Source of the DNA: an uncultured Eubacteriales bacterium
GTDB taxonomy: Bacteria; Bacillota; Clostridia; Oscillospirales; Acutalibacteraceae
Direction: 5' to 3'
DNA length: 56,049 bases
Assembly (NCBI GenBank): GCA_949296825.1
Contig: CASFQZ010000032.1
Coordinates: 1-56,049, forward strand
In this document: positions 26,416 to 35,555 of the stretch, piece after piece
Position numbering within the stretch: position 1 is the stretch's first letter
Layout of the letters: each line of letters starts with the position of its first letter
Translations under genes and position numbers: made by a program
Notes under the pieces: generated by a model
Databases searched by the model: none
What the model saw: the letters and a program-made list of their open reading frames with translations, nothing else
What the model was told of the DNA's origin: nothing

Positions 26416-26443
26416 TTGACTTTTCCGCTGGGCGTGATATAAT
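26416..26443 (+). promoter_or_regulatory. sigma-A promoter for fucI
   Basis: TTGACT (26416-26421), 16-bp spacer, TATAAT (26438-26443), with an upstream TGA that makes an extended -10. Confidence 0.82.
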
Positions 26444-26497
26444 AGGCTTGATTTGTAAACTTATACAAAATCCCCCTTTTGAAAGGAAGGTTTTACT

Positions 26498-28303
26498 ATG
26501 TCTTATCCAAAAATCGGCATTCGTCCCATCATTGACGGCCGTTGGGGCGGCATTCGTGAAGGTCTGGAAGAAAAGACCATGACCATGGCGCAATCCGCCA
26601 AAGCTCTGATCGAAAGTGAGGTCCGCTATGCCGACGGCACCCCGGCGCAGGTCGTGATTTCTCCCTGCACCATTGGCGGCGGCGCGGAGGCTGCCCGTTG
26701 TGCGGAATTTTTCTCGACGCAGAATGTCTGCGCTACGCTGTCGGTCACGCCCTGCTGGTGTTACGGCAGCGAGACGATGGATCTGGATCCCAATACAATC
26801 AAGGCGGTCTGGGGCTTTAACGGTACCGAGCGCCCCGGCGCGGTGTATCTGGCTGCGGTCATGGCTGCCCATGCCCAGCGGGGTCTGCCCGCCTTTTCGA
26901 TTTACGGGCATGACGTACAGGATGTAACGGATCATACGATTCCCGCCGATGTTAAGGAGAAAATCCTTCTTTTCGCAAAGGGCGCGCTGGCGGTCGGGCA
27001 GATGAAGGGCAAAACCTATGTCAGCATCGGTAATGTCGCCATGGGCATCGCCGGCTCTTATTGCGACGCCGCGTTTTATCAGAAATATCTCGGCATCCGC
27101 GCCGAATGGGTTGATATGGTCGAGGTTCGCCGCCGGGTAGAAAACGGAATCTATGACCATGAGGAATACGAAAAAGCCATTCGCTGGATCCGTGCCAACT
27201 GTAAAGAGGGCTTTGATATCAACGAGCATCCCCATTCCCGCGCCCGCAAGGATGAGGAATGGGAGTATAACGCCAAAATGATGCTGGTTTGCCGGGACAT
27301 CATGCGCGGCAACCCGAAGCTGGATTCGGTCATCCCCGAAAACGCCGCCGACGAACAGTCCTGGCTGCTGAAAACCGGCTGGCATGAAGAAGCCCTGGGC
27401 AAAAACGCCATCATGGGCGGCTTCCAGGGACAGCGCCAGTGGACGGACTATATGCCCAACGCCGATTTTGTGGAGGCGATGATGAACTCCAGCTTTGACT
27501 GGAACGGCAAAAAGGAGCCGATGACCTTCGCCACCGAAAACGACGGCTTGAACGGCACGGCGATGCTGTTCGGCAAGCTGCTGACCGGCAAGGCGAGCCT
27601 GTTTGCCGATGTGCGTACCTATTGGAGCCCCGAGGCGGTCGAGCGCGTTACCGGCAAAAAGCCCGAGGGCAGAGCGGCGGGCGGCTTTATCCATCTGATT
27701 AACTCCGGCGCCGCCTGTCTGGATGCCACCGGCGCCTGCAAAAACGAAAAGGGCGAGGGCGTCATGAAAAACTGGTGGGATGTCACCGACCAGGATATTC
27801 AGGCGATGCTCGACGCCACCGACTGGTGCCCGGCGAACAATCAATATTTCCGCGGCGGCGGCTTCAGCTCTCACTTTAAGACGCTGGCGGAAATGCCCTG
27901 CACCATGATTCGCGTCAATCTGGTGGATGGGCTGGGTCCCGTGCTGCAATTGGCGGAAGGGTATACCTGCGTACTGCCGGAGGAGATTCATAAGGTGCTG
28001 GATCTGCGTACCGACCCCACCTGGCCCACCACCTGGTTCGCTCCCCGCCTGACCGGCGAGGGCGCCTTCCGCGATGTGTATTCCGTCATGGCAAACTGGG
28101 GCGCCAACCACGGTGCGATTTCCTATGGACATATCGGCAAGGAGCTGATTGCGCTGGCGGGTATGCTGCGTATTCCCGTCGCCATGCACAATGTGCCCGA
28201 TGCCGAGATCTTCCGTCCCCATGCCTGGTCCGCCTTCGGTACCAAAGACCCTGAGAGCGCCGATTACCGCGCCTGCCAGACATACGGTCCGCTGTATCGC
28301 TGA
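26498..28303 (+). CDS. fucI: L-fucose isomerase
   Basis: A 601-residue isomerase converting L-fucose to L-fuculose, the first step of the fuculose-phosphate pathway in the cytosol. The length and the whole sequence match the family. Typical blocks are [19 protein letters not shown] at the start, [12 protein letters not shown], the active-site segment [25 protein letters not shown] and the late [11 protein letters not shown]. Metal ligands should be the Glu, Asp and His of these blocks. The ATG follows AAAGGAAGG. It is monocistronic: fuculokinase and the aldolase are not adjacent. The GH29 fucosidase 9 kb upstream gives a source of fucose. Confidence 0.95.
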   Translation: MSYPKIGIRPIIDGRWGGIREGLEEKTMTMAQSAKALIESEVRYADGTPAQVVISPCTIGGGAEAARCAEFFSTQNVCATLSVTPCWCYGSETMDLDPNTIKAVWGFNGTERPGAVYLAAVMAAHAQRGLPAFSIYGHDVQDVTDHTIPADVKEKILLFAKGALAVGQMKGKTYVSIGNVAMGIAGSYCDAAFYQKYLGIRAEWVDMVEVRRRVENGIYDHEEYEKAIRWIRANCKEGFDINEHPHSRARKDEEWEYNAKMMLVCRDIMRGNPKLDSVIPENAADEQSWLLKTGWHEEALGKNAIMGGFQGQRQWTDYMPNADFVEAMMNSSFDWNGKKEPMTFATENDGLNGTAMLFGKLLTGKASLFADVRTYWSPEAVERVTGKKPEGRAAGGFIHLINSGAACLDATGACKNEKGEGVMKNWWDVTDQDIQAMLDATDWCPANNQYFRGGGFSSHFKTLAEMPCTMIRVNLVDGLGPVLQLAEGYTCVLPEEIHKVLDLRTDPTWPTTWFAPRLTGEGAFRDVYSVMANWGANHGAISYGHIGKELIALAGMLRIPVAMHNVPDAEIFRPHAWSAFGTKDPESADYRACQTYGPLYR

Positions 28304-28321
28304 TTTTAATTGCATAATAAC

Positions 28322-28361
28322 AAAAAACTCCGTTCATCCCTCCGATGGGCGGAGCTTTTTT
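28322..28361 (+). terminator. intrinsic terminator after fucI
   Basis: AAAAACTCCG..CATC / GATG..CGGAGCTTTTTT, with one small internal loop. Confidence 0.8.
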
Positions 28362-28463
28362 GTTTGGAAAAATTATTTCGTAAGCCCCGGCAAAGGCTGG
28401 AAAGCCCCGAAAACAGCCCCCGCCGCTCCTTGCCGGGCGGAGCGCGGCATGAACCGAAAAAAC

Positions 28464-28500
28464 AAAAAAACCGGACCTTCCCGTAAAGAAAAGTCCGGCT
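28464..28500 (-). terminator. intrinsic terminator of the tRNA gene
   Basis: On the minus strand AGCCGGAC / GTCCGGT stem with a T-run, starting a few bases after the tRNA 3' end. Confidence 0.85.
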
Positions 28501-28504
28501 TTTA

Positions 28505-28580
28505 TGGTGGAGATAAGCGGGATCGAACCGCTGACCTCTTGACTGCCAGTCAAGCGCTCTCCCAGCTGAGCTATACCCCC
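28505..28580 (-). tRNA. tRNA-Ala (anticodon GGC)
   Basis: A 76-nt cloverleaf on the minus strand. The acceptor stem GGGGGTA pairs with TATCTCC through two G-U pairs, the D-arm is CTCAGCTGGGAGAG, the anticodon stem CTTGA/TCAAG encloses CTGGCAG (anticodon GGC, codon GCC), and the T-arm contains GGTTCGATCC. The CCA end is encoded. It has its own consensus promoter and terminator. Confidence 0.96.
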
Positions 28581-28592
28581 AAGCCGTTGACT

Positions 28593-28621
28593 ATTATATA
28601 ACAGCCGTTTTCGTTTGTCAA
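28593..28621 (-). promoter_or_regulatory. consensus sigma-A promoter of tRNA-Ala
   Basis: Minus-strand TTGACA (28616-28621), 17-bp spacer, TATAAT (28593-28598): both hexamers perfect. Confidence 0.92.
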
Positions 28622-28647
28622 GCGTTTTTTTGGGGTATTTTATTTTT

Positions 28648-29517
28648 TTATCCGGGCGTTCCGTCCGGTTGTTCTTTTTCCTCCCAAACCAGATCGGCGA
28701 CGGCGACCGCGCCGCCGGTGAAGGCGCTGTCTTTCCAGCCGCAGGTGGTGATCAGCCAGCCCCGGTCGGTTTGCAGAAGCTCCGGCGCGTGGCAAAACAG
28801 CCGTGCGACCGGCTTCACGCCGCCGATTTCGTCGTAACAGCCAAAGGAGAGTGGATTTTCCGAAACAAAGACCAGCGTATTATGGTAGTTTTCCCTGGAG
28901 CAGTCGGTGTAGGTGGTAAACAGGTAATACAGCCCGTCCTTTTTTACCACAAAGGGGGATTCCATCGCGCCCCAGGAGGGGTTATAGGGCGTGTTAACGC
29001 CGCTGGTCAGCGCAAATCCGGAAAAATCCCAGTGCAAAAGATCCTCGGAAGTGAGGCAGGATATGGCGCTTTTTCTGTTGTGTACGCCGGTGACATACAT
29101 AACCCAGCGGTTTTCTGCGATTTGCAGTACAAAATGGTCCCGGTGGCAAGCCATCGGCGGATTGCCGCGCAGAAAAATTTCCTGACCGAACCAGTCGCCG
29201 GAATCAAAGGAAACAGCAAGCTTGGTCGGTGAAGGACCGTAAAACATATAGTACAAGCCATTGTGTTCAGTTACACAGGGCGCCCAGGCGCGGCAGCCGT
29301 CGTCGATCACCTTGCCCAGCTCGGTCATGGGCTCGTCCAGTGTGTCCGACGCAGCGTGGACAAAATACCGTTCATGGTTCGGCGTGCCCTCTTTGCTGGT
29401 GATGCCGATCAAATGCCATTTTCCGTCGTAATAAATGGTATGGTCATTGACATAATCACCGCAAAGGGTGGGAATAAACAGGGTGCGCCAGTCGGAGGCG
29501 ATGCGGGGGCGTTTCAT
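28648..29517 (-). CDS. GH43/GH32-like five-bladed propeller glycosidase, probable
   Basis: A 289-residue soluble protein with the blade rhythm of clan F/J glycosidases. NDHTIYYDGKWHLIG resembles the first catalytic-Asp blade, CHRDHFVLQ the middle RDP region, WGAMESPFVVKKDGLYYLF carries the likely acid Glu, and CHAPELLQTDRGWLITTCG matches the late GHAPEL/GH-type motif. Without signal peptide it would act on imported oligosaccharides. The family cannot be fixed by eye (GH43, GH32 or a related propeller group), and the sugar is unknown. The ATG follows GAGGAAAG. It probably has an extended -10 promoter, TGGTACAAT, near 29569. Confidence 0.7.
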   Translation of the reverse strand: MKRPRIASDWRTLFIPTLCGDYVNDHTIYYDGKWHLIGITSKEGTPNHERYFVHAASDTLDEPMTELGKVIDDGCRAWAPCVTEHNGLYYMFYGPSPTKLAVSFDSGDWFGQEIFLRGNPPMACHRDHFVLQIAENRWVMYVTGVHNRKSAISCLTSEDLLHWDFSGFALTSGVNTPYNPSWGAMESPFVVKKDGLYYLFTTYTDCSRENYHNTLVFVSENPLSFGCYDEIGGVKPVARLFCHAPELLQTDRGWLITTCGWKDSAFTGGAVAVADLVWEEKEQPDGTPG

Positions 29518-29645
29518 CAGCTTTCCTCATTTTCTTTGAATTTCGCCAGCCCGGAGGCGGCAATGCCGATTGTACCATGAATGGGAAGAAAAAACCACTG
29601 CTTTACAAAAATTTAACCTGCCGGAGGTCCGCTTGCCGGTTTGTT

Positions 29646-30614
29646 TTACGCCGGCTCGGCATTTTTTTGCACAATCACCGCGCCGGGGTAGTAGTGCAGC
29701 AGAATCTCGGCGAAGCTTGCGCCCTGCCGCGCCATATAATCGGCGCCATACTGGCTCATGCCTACGCCGTGCCCTTTGCCGGTGACGGTAAACAGAAGAT
29801 GATCTTCCTCCTCCTGGACGGTAAAATTCGCGCTGCTCAGCGCCAGCGCAGCGCGCACCTCGGCGCCGGTATAGCTTGTTTCGCCCAGCGTGATCATCTT
29901 GACTGCGCCGCCCTCGGTCCGCTCCGTCACGCCGATTGTCATGGCTTTGTCCTCCGGCGGACGGATTTCGCAAAGCGCCGAAAACGCCGCGTCTTTTTCA
30001 ACGGCTTTGGTGCTTGTCAGACCGGCGGACAGGGCGTCCCCGTCGCTGGTGACGGAGGTCAGATAGGGATAGTCTCCGCCCCAGACGTCCGAGGCGTTTT
30101 CGGTCCTGCCGCCGCTGACGGCGAAATATGCCGCCAAAATCGGCGCACCGTCATATTCCAGCGAAAGGCCGCTCACTTCCCGGATCGCTTCCAGGATTTT
30201 CTGCCGGTTCGTCTCGTAATTTTCGCCCCAGCTTTGCCGCATCTCTTCTTCGCTCCAAAATCCCTGCGCCGTCGCGCTGTCGGCGGCAACGGCGTCCTTG
30301 CTCTGCAAGGTGTGCCGCGCGTAAGAGAGCGCCGCCAGCGCCTGGGCTTTCAGCGCCTCCGGCTCGTATTCGGCAGGCATCTCCGCCGCGACAACGCCCA
30401 GGAGGTAATCCTGTACCGGGACGTCCTCTGTTTTGTTTTCTTCCGGTAAAAATACGGCGATGGTCTCTTCGCCGCCGACAGGGGCGGCAGCGGTCTGCGT
30501 AAAACCTTCCGCCTGCGCGCCGGCGGTCTCCTCCGTGCGGCTGATCATGGCCGGAACGGCTGCCAAAAACAGTCCGAATAGCAGCGATAACAGGAAAAAT
30601 CGTCTCATGGTCAT
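29646..30614 (-). CDS. spoIID: stage II sporulation protein D
   Basis: A 322-residue lytic transglycosylase-type protein of the mother cell, used with SpoIIM and SpoIIP to drive engulfment. A signal anchor (about 4-25) precedes the conserved SpoIID domain. The motifs are VVAAEMPAEYEPEALKAQA with the catalytic Glu, a central YFAVSGGRTENASDVWG, and GHGVGMSQYGADYMA near the end. The length is normal. The start is either ATG 30614 or ATG 30608: GAGGCG is 4 nt from the first and 10 nt from the second. It is monocistronic here. Its presence shows that the host belongs to an endospore-forming lineage. Confidence 0.93.
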   Translation of the reverse strand: MTMRRFFLLSLLFGLFLAAVPAMISRTEETAGAQAEGFTQTAAAPVGGEETIAVFLPEENKTEDVPVQDYLLGVVAAEMPAEYEPEALKAQALAALSYARHTLQSKDAVAADSATAQGFWSEEEMRQSWGENYETNRQKILEAIREVSGLSLEYDGAPILAAYFAVSGGRTENASDVWGGDYPYLTSVTSDGDALSAGLTSTKAVEKDAAFSALCEIRPPEDKAMTIGVTERTEGGAVKMITLGETSYTGAEVRAALALSSANFTVQEEEDHLLFTVTGKGHGVGMSQYGADYMARQGASFAEILLHYYPGAVIVQKNAEPA

Positions 30615-30633
30615 ATCGCCTCTTCCGAATATA

Positions 30634-30662
30634 TTGACATTTGCTTTTCGTTGTAATAAAAT
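30634..30662 (+). promoter_or_regulatory. sigma-A promoter for citrate synthase
   Basis: TTGACA (30634-30639), 17-bp spacer, TAAAAT (30657-30662). Confidence 0.82.
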
Positions 30663-30673
30663 ATACTGTATAT
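30661..30673. promoter_or_regulatory. palindromic operator candidate at the citrate synthase start site
   Basis: ATATAC-T-GTATAT, a perfect 13-bp inverted repeat, begins in the -10 and covers the likely transcription start. The regulator is unknown. Confidence 0.5.
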
Positions 30674-30723
30674 CATAGGGATTTTTTGATGATTGCCCCG
30701 TGCGTACGGAAGGAAGGTTTTCT

Positions 30724-32142
30724 ATGGCGAATGCCGATCATTCACTCTCCCGCGAGACACTTTCCAGTTTATGTGAAAATTTACGGGAAAATAACAGCAT
30801 CGACGCGGAATATTACGACCGATATAACGTAAAGCGCGGATTGCGCAATGCCGACGGCACCGGCGTGATGGCGGGGCTGACCAAAGTCTGCTCCGTGGAA
30901 GGCTATTATATCGACGACGGCGAACGCATCCCCAAAGACGGCAAGCTGATTTACCGCGGCGTGGATGTGGATGAAATCGTCGCCGGGTGCAAGGCGGAGA
31001 ACCGCTTCGGCTTTGAAGAAGTCGTCTGGCTTTTATTGTTCGGTTCGCTGCCGACGGCAAAACGTCTTACGAGTTTTACCGAGATTTTGTCTCAATGCCG
31101 CGAGCTGCCCCATGATTTTATCGAGGATGTCATCATGAACGCGCCCTCCGCCAATTTGATGAACAAGCTGGCGCGCTGTGTGCTGGCTCTGTATTCCTTC
31201 GACGAAAATCCGGACGATGTTTCCACCGAAAATGTTCTGCGGCAGTCCATTTATCTGATTGCCCGCCTGCCCAGCATCATGTCCTATGCCTATCAGGTCA
31301 AGCGGCGGCATTATTATCATAAAAGCATGTACATCCATCCCATCGAACCGCAGCAGCAGACGGCGGAGGTCATTTTGAACTCCCTGCGCTCCGATAAGCA
31401 GTTCAGCGATCGGGAAGCGAAGCTTCTGGATCTGTGCCTGCTGCTTCATGCCGATCACGGCGGCGGCAATAACTCCACCTTCGCCACCCGGGTGCTGACC
31501 TCCTCCGGTACCGATACCTATTCCGCCATCGCCGCGGGCATCGGCTCCTTAAAGGGGCCCAAGCACGGCGGCGCAAACCTGAAGGTCGCCGAAATGCTAT
31601 CCTATATCAAGGATGGCGTTGCGGACCCGGAAAACGAGGGGCAAATCGCGGATTTCCTGACCCGTCTGGTGCGAAGGGAAGCGGGCGACGGCAGCGGGCT
31701 GATTTACGGTATGGGGCACGCGGTTTATACCCTTTCCGACCCGCGGGCGGTTCTTCTGCGCCGGGAAGCCGAGCGCTTTTCTCACGACACCGAGTTTGAG
31801 GAGGATTTCAAAATCCTTTCGGCGGTGGAGCGCCTGACGCCGGAAATTTTTGCTCGGGAAAAGAAAAATAACAAAAAGGTCTGCGCAAACGTTGATCTGT
31901 ACTCCGGTTTGGTTTACAAAATGCTGCGCATCCCGGAGGATCTTTATACGCCGCTGTTTACCGTGGCGCGGGTGGCGGGCTGGTGCGCCCATCGCATTGA
32001 GGAAAATATGACCGGCGGCAGGATCATGCGCCCGGCGTATAAATCTATGGCGCTGCCGCAGGATTATATCCCCCTTTATCAGCGCACCGAGGATACCGAA
32101 GCCCTTGGTCACCGCGCCTATATCCCGTCGGAGGAGCGCTGA
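30724..32142 (+). CDS. citrate synthase (citrate/2-methylcitrate synthase family)
   Basis: A 472-residue enzyme that condenses acetyl-CoA with oxaloacetate. Catalytic blocks are visible: LHADHGGGNNSTFATR, GPKHGGANLKV with the first catalytic His, GMGHAVYT with the second, and NVDLYSG with the catalytic Asp. It is longer at the N-terminus than CitZ-type enzymes, as is usual for many clostridial homologues. The ATG at 30724 has GGAAGG upstream and a near-consensus promoter. A 2-methylcitrate synthase role cannot be excluded by motif alone. No other TCA cycle genes adjoin, so it may feed glutamate synthesis. Confidence 0.9.
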   Translation: MANADHSLSRETLSSLCENLRENNSIDAEYYDRYNVKRGLRNADGTGVMAGLTKVCSVEGYYIDDGERIPKDGKLIYRGVDVDEIVAGCKAENRFGFEEVVWLLLFGSLPTAKRLTSFTEILSQCRELPHDFIEDVIMNAPSANLMNKLARCVLALYSFDENPDDVSTENVLRQSIYLIARLPSIMSYAYQVKRRHYYHKSMYIHPIEPQQQTAEVILNSLRSDKQFSDREAKLLDLCLLLHADHGGGNNSTFATRVLTSSGTDTYSAIAAGIGSLKGPKHGGANLKVAEMLSYIKDGVADPENEGQIADFLTRLVRREAGDGSGLIYGMGHAVYTLSDPRAVLLRREAERFSHDTEFEEDFKILSAVERLTPEIFAREKKNNKKVCANVDLYSGLVYKMLRIPEDLYTPLFTVARVAGWCAHRIEENMTGGRIMRPAYKSMALPQDYIPLYQRTEDTEALGHRAYIPSEER

Positions 32143-32173
32143 CGCCCCCCCGTTTTGAAAGGACTGTTTTCGG

Positions 32174-33424
32174 ATGAAAAAAATCAAAAACTCGGTGAGC
32201 GCCATCGGAGCGGACGGCTCCTTCGCGCTGTTTGCCCTGTTTACCGCAGTGGCTGTCGGCATTCGCAGCTATCAATTGATGTATCTGTTCGAGCCGGACA
32301 CCGGTTTTTATCTGTTGGAAGAAAAAGGCAATTTTACCATCCCGCTTTTGTATGCACTGGTCGGCGCAAGCTGCCTTGCCTTTTTGCTGTTTGGCTTCCT
32401 GGGAAAGGAATTTCAAAAGCCGAAACCGCTGGGAAAAAAGAACTATTATCTGGCGACTGCGTCGGTCATCTTTTCCGTTTCGCTGGTTGCGGACGCGATG
32501 CTCCGTTTTTCGGACCTTTTTAATCAATATGAGGAGAACGCCGGTGCGTCGGTGGGCGCTTTTCTTTCCGCCTCCCGTGGGTTCCCCCAGGCGTTCGAGA
32601 TTCTTTTCGCTCTCCTGGCGGCGCTGTATTTTATTATCGTCGCCGTCTCCTTCTATACCGGCAAGCCCTCCTACCGTTCGGCGCGGGTCATGTCCCTGAC
32701 GCCGGTCTGCTGGCTGATGTGCCGGCTGATCAGCCGCTTTGTGCGGGCAGTCAGCTTTCTGCATATGTCGGAGCTGTTCTGGGAGCTGGTGATGATCGTC
32801 TTTTTGATGATTTTCTTTATGGGCATGGCGCGGCTGATGAGCGGCATCGGCGCGGACGGGAAGTATTCGCTGACCTTCGGCGCCGGTCTTTGCGGCGCAA
32901 TGAGCGCGTTTCTTGTCGGTCTGTCACGGGTGATTACCTATTTTGCCGCCTCCGGCGCGTATCTTTCCGAGGATTCCCCCATCGAGGTCTGTGATCTGGG
33001 CGCGGCAATCCTTGTCTGCGTGTTTCTTGTCTCCTGCGCCCATGATTTGAGTCCCAGGGACGAGAGCGCCGCGCCGGCGCCCCAAAAGGTCGCCGCTTCT
33101 CCGGCGCCGGAACAGACCGCGCAGGAAAAGCGGGACGAAGAGGCTTTCCGCATCGCCGATCAATATGCCAACCGCTATTTGACCGAGGACAGCTTTGATC
33201 TGGATAACGAACCGGAGACTGTTCGTGCCGCGCAAAAAACCAATATCATGGAGCCGCTGACTGCCGGACAGCTCAATCCTTCTGCGCCGGCTTCCAAAAC
33301 GCCGGAGCCGACCGCCGAAGCAACGGAAACAGCTGCCGTGCCGGAGCCCACCGCCGAGGCAGCGGAAATGACCGCCGCGCCGGAAGCCCCGGCGGAGAAG
33401 GCGGAAGAGCCCGAAGAAAAATAA
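32174..33424 (+). CDS. polytopic membrane protein with acidic Ala/Pro/Glu tail
   Basis: A 416-residue protein. Residues 1-285 contain about seven or eight hydrophobic helices. The C-terminal 130 residues are hydrophilic and become a low-complexity EPTAEATETAAVPEPTAE tract. No transporter or enzyme motif is recognisable. The ATG follows TTGAAAGGA 31 bp after citrate synthase, and the AEC carrier gene follows 30 bp later, so the three may be co-transcribed. The tail is probably cytosolic if the N-terminus is inside. Function unknown. Confidence 0.7.
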   Translation: MKKIKNSVSAIGADGSFALFALFTAVAVGIRSYQLMYLFEPDTGFYLLEEKGNFTIPLLYALVGASCLAFLLFGFLGKEFQKPKPLGKKNYYLATASVIFSVSLVADAMLRFSDLFNQYEENAGASVGAFLSASRGFPQAFEILFALLAALYFIIVAVSFYTGKPSYRSARVMSLTPVCWLMCRLISRFVRAVSFLHMSELFWELVMIVFLMIFFMGMARLMSGIGADGKYSLTFGAGLCGAMSAFLVGLSRVITYFAASGAYLSEDSPIEVCDLGAAILVCVFLVSCAHDLSPRDESAAPAPQKVAASPAPEQTAQEKRDEEAFRIADQYANRYLTEDSFDLDNEPETVRAAQKTNIMEPLTAGQLNPSAPASKTPEPTAEATETAAVPEPTAEAAEMTAAPEAPAEKAEEPEEK

Positions 33425-33454
33425 ACATTCCGCAGTTGCGAGGGGATAGGGGTT

Positions 33455-34393
33455 TTGCGGTTGTTTTTTGAGAATATGACCACGGCGGGCTTACAGGTGC
33501 TGACGTTGTTTTTGCTGATTGCCGTCGGATTCCTTCTGGATAAAACCGGTGTTTTCCCCGAAAAAGCGGCAAGGGGCTGCACCGATTTGCTGTTTTACGC
33601 GGTTACGCCGGCGGTGATGCTGCATTCGTTTTTGAGCATGGAATATAATCGGGAGCGGCTGTTTTCCTTTTTTCTGGCGTTTGTCCTGGGACTTTCGACC
33701 CATTTTGTCGGGATGCTGTTGTCCCTTCCGTTTTTCCGAAAAGGGCGGGAAGACGCCAATGTGGTCTATCATTTCGCTTCCATTTACGGCAATATGGGGT
33801 ATATGTGCCTGCCGCTGGCGGAAAAAATCACCGGCAGCGAGGGCGTATTCCTCTGCTCCTCCGCCGTCGCCGCCTATAATGTGATGGTCTTCACCCACGG
33901 CGCGCGGCTGATGACAAAAAAAGGCGCCCGGCGCGCCTCTGCCCTGCGCTCGCTGTTTCTGAATCCCGGCGTCCTGACGCTGATGGTCGGCTTGCCGCTG
34001 TTTATCTTTTCAGTGAAGCTGCCCGCACCTGTGACCGACGCGGTGGACTATATCGCCAGCCTCAACAGTCCTTTGGCGATGATCATTTTGGGTACCTATA
34101 TTGCCCACTCCGATCTGAAAAAGCTTTTTTTACAGAAAGAGCATTATCTAATTGTTCTTCTGAAACAAATATTGATGCCGCTGATTATGATTTCCCTGTA
34201 TCGTCTGCTCGGGCTTTCGGGCGTCCCTCTGACCGCCTGCGGCATTTCCGCTGCGGCGCCTGCCGCCGCCAATACGGTATTGTTTGCCGCAAAATACGAC
34301 CGCGATACCGCCGCCGCTTCCCAGATTGTCTCCTTCGGTACCCTGGCAGCGGTGCTGACCATGCCGGTCATGATTGCTTATACAAAACTATGA
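33455..34393 (+). CDS. AEC (auxin efflux carrier) family transporter
   Basis: A 312-residue permease with ten predicted helices in two five-helix halves and the family patterns ...LLIAVGFLLDKTG, ASIYGNMGYMCLPLAEK and SPLAMIILGTYIA. AEC members move organic acids or amino acids (for example malate in MleP-type carriers). The substrate is not defined; the neighbourhood of citrate synthase makes a di- or tricarboxylate attractive but unproven. The TTG at 33455 has GAGGGG 9 nt upstream; the ATG at 33476 is an alternative. Its stop overlaps the next start (ATGA). Confidence 0.85.
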   Translation: MRLFFENMTTAGLQVLTLFLLIAVGFLLDKTGVFPEKAARGCTDLLFYAVTPAVMLHSFLSMEYNRERLFSFFLAFVLGLSTHFVGMLLSLPFFRKGREDANVVYHFASIYGNMGYMCLPLAEKITGSEGVFLCSSAVAAYNVMVFTHGARLMTKKGARRASALRSLFLNPGVLTLMVGLPLFIFSVKLPAPVTDAVDYIASLNSPLAMIILGTYIAHSDLKKLFLQKEHYLIVLLKQILMPLIMISLYRLLGLSGVPLTACGISAAAPAAANTVLFAAKYDRDTAAASQIVSFGTLAAVLTMPVMIAYTKL

Positions 34394-35211
34394 AAACAAG
34401 TTTTCCGGAGCTTTCCCGGCTCCTTTCTCCGGGGATTCCCTTTGGCGTCTGTGATTTTGCCCCTTTGGCGGACCATTTGCTGCCCTGCCGCAAACAATCG
34501 CTTTTGCCGCCGCAGGCAAAGCGCGTGATTGTATTGCTGTTCCCCTATCTCTTGGAAAAAGAATATTACAAAAATATCAATCTTTCCCGCTATGCCGTAG
34601 CGGCTGATTATCATACCATTGCCGGCGCCTATTTGGACGAGCTGGTACAAAAGCTCCAAGACGCCGCGCCGGGGTATGCATTTGCCGCCTTTTGCGATAA
34701 CTCTCCCATCCCGGAGGTGCGCGCCGCCGCTTTGAGCGGGCTGGGCGTCATCGGCAGAAACGGCTTGCTGATTCATCCGGTTTACGGCTCCTATTGCTTT
34801 ATCGGTGAGGTGGTCACCGACCTGCCGCTGCTGCCCACCGGCGATAAAATCAGAGGCTGCGTCGGCTGCGGCGCCTGTGAGCGGGCATGTCCTGCCCTGG
34901 CGCTGTCCGGCGGCAAGCCGGACGAAAAAAACTGCCTGTCCGCCGTGACCCAGCAGAAAAAGGACCCAACGGACCGGCAGCTTGCCCTGATGCGGCGGGA
35001 AAATACCGTCTGGGGCTGCGATCGTTGCCAGACGGTCTGCCCGATGAATCGCGGGGCGAAAACCACGCTGCTGCCGCCGTTTCGCAAAAATACAATTCCC
35101 GTCGTCACCATGACAACGCCCATCGATGGCAGAGCCTATGCCTGGCGAGGAGAAAAGGTGATCCGGCGGAACCTGAAGCTGATGTATGATACCAAGCCGC
35201 AATCCTTCTGA
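34390..35211 (+). CDS. QueG-like iron-sulfur protein (epoxyqueuosine reductase family)
   Basis: A 273-residue soluble protein. The N-terminal half resembles the QueG cobalamin-binding domain, including the catalytic-Asp context FCDNSPIPEVRAA and GLGVIGRNGLLIHP. The C-terminal half has two 4Fe-4S motifs, CVGCGACERACP (about 157-168) and CDRCQTVCPMNR (about 214-225). QueG makes queuosine from epoxyqueuosine in tRNA. It is shorter than typical QueG (over 330 residues), with no C-terminal HEAT region, so a divergent role is possible. It overlaps the AEC gene by 4 bp and leads into darA 14 bp later. Confidence 0.75.
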   Translation: MKTSFPELSRLLSPGIPFGVCDFAPLADHLLPCRKQSLLPPQAKRVIVLLFPYLLEKEYYKNINLSRYAVAADYHTIAGAYLDELVQKLQDAAPGYAFAAFCDNSPIPEVRAAALSGLGVIGRNGLLIHPVYGSYCFIGEVVTDLPLLPTGDKIRGCVGCGACERACPALALSGGKPDEKNCLSAVTQQKKDPTDRQLALMRRENTVWGCDRCQTVCPMNRGAKTTLLPPFRKNTIPVVTMTTPIDGRAYAWRGEKVIRRNLKLMYDTKPQSF

Positions 35212-35225
35212 AAGGGGAAATAGAT

Positions 35226-35552
35226 ATGAAACTGGTATTTGCCATTATCAACAACGACGACCGCAACGCCGTGATCGATGAGGTGACGGCGGCGGGGTAC
35301 AGTGTCACGCGCCTTTCGTCCTCCGGCGGTTTTTTGCGCGCCGGCAATACCACGCTGATCTTTGTGGTGGAGGAGGAACGCGTCGAGCCCCTGATCGAGC
35401 TGATCGGTAAACACAGTAAGCGCCGGGAGCAGATCGTCTCCGCCGTTGCGCCGCAATACGGCGAGGGCTTTATCTCACCGGTGCCGGTGTCGGTCACCGT
35501 CGGCGGCGCCACGATTTTTGTGGTTGACGTTGAGCAGTTCCGTCAGCTGTAA
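35226..35552 (+). CDS. darA: cyclic-di-AMP receptor protein DarA (PstA)
   Basis: A 108-residue PII-like protein that binds cyclic di-AMP as a trimer. Family sites are present: the N-terminal KLVFAIINNDD strand, the T/B-loop region TRLSSSGGFLRAGNTTLIF and the late GGATIFVVDVE strand. It is adjacent to holB and ricT, the order seen across Firmicutes as yaaQ-(yaaR)-holB-yaaT. yaaR is absent here. The ATG follows AAAGGGGAA. Its downstream partner is not known in general. Confidence 0.93.
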   Translation: MKLVFAIINNDDRNAVIDEVTAAGYSVTRLSSSGGFLRAGNTTLIFVVEEERVEPLIELIGKHSKRREQIVSAVAPQYGEGFISPVPVSVTVGGATIFVVDVEQFRQL

Positions 35553-35555
35553 GCG

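Noticed and set aside
26360-28315. 651-codon open frame antisense to fucI
   Set aside because: fucI matches its family from end to end; the antisense frame covers it exactly and runs into the terminator region.
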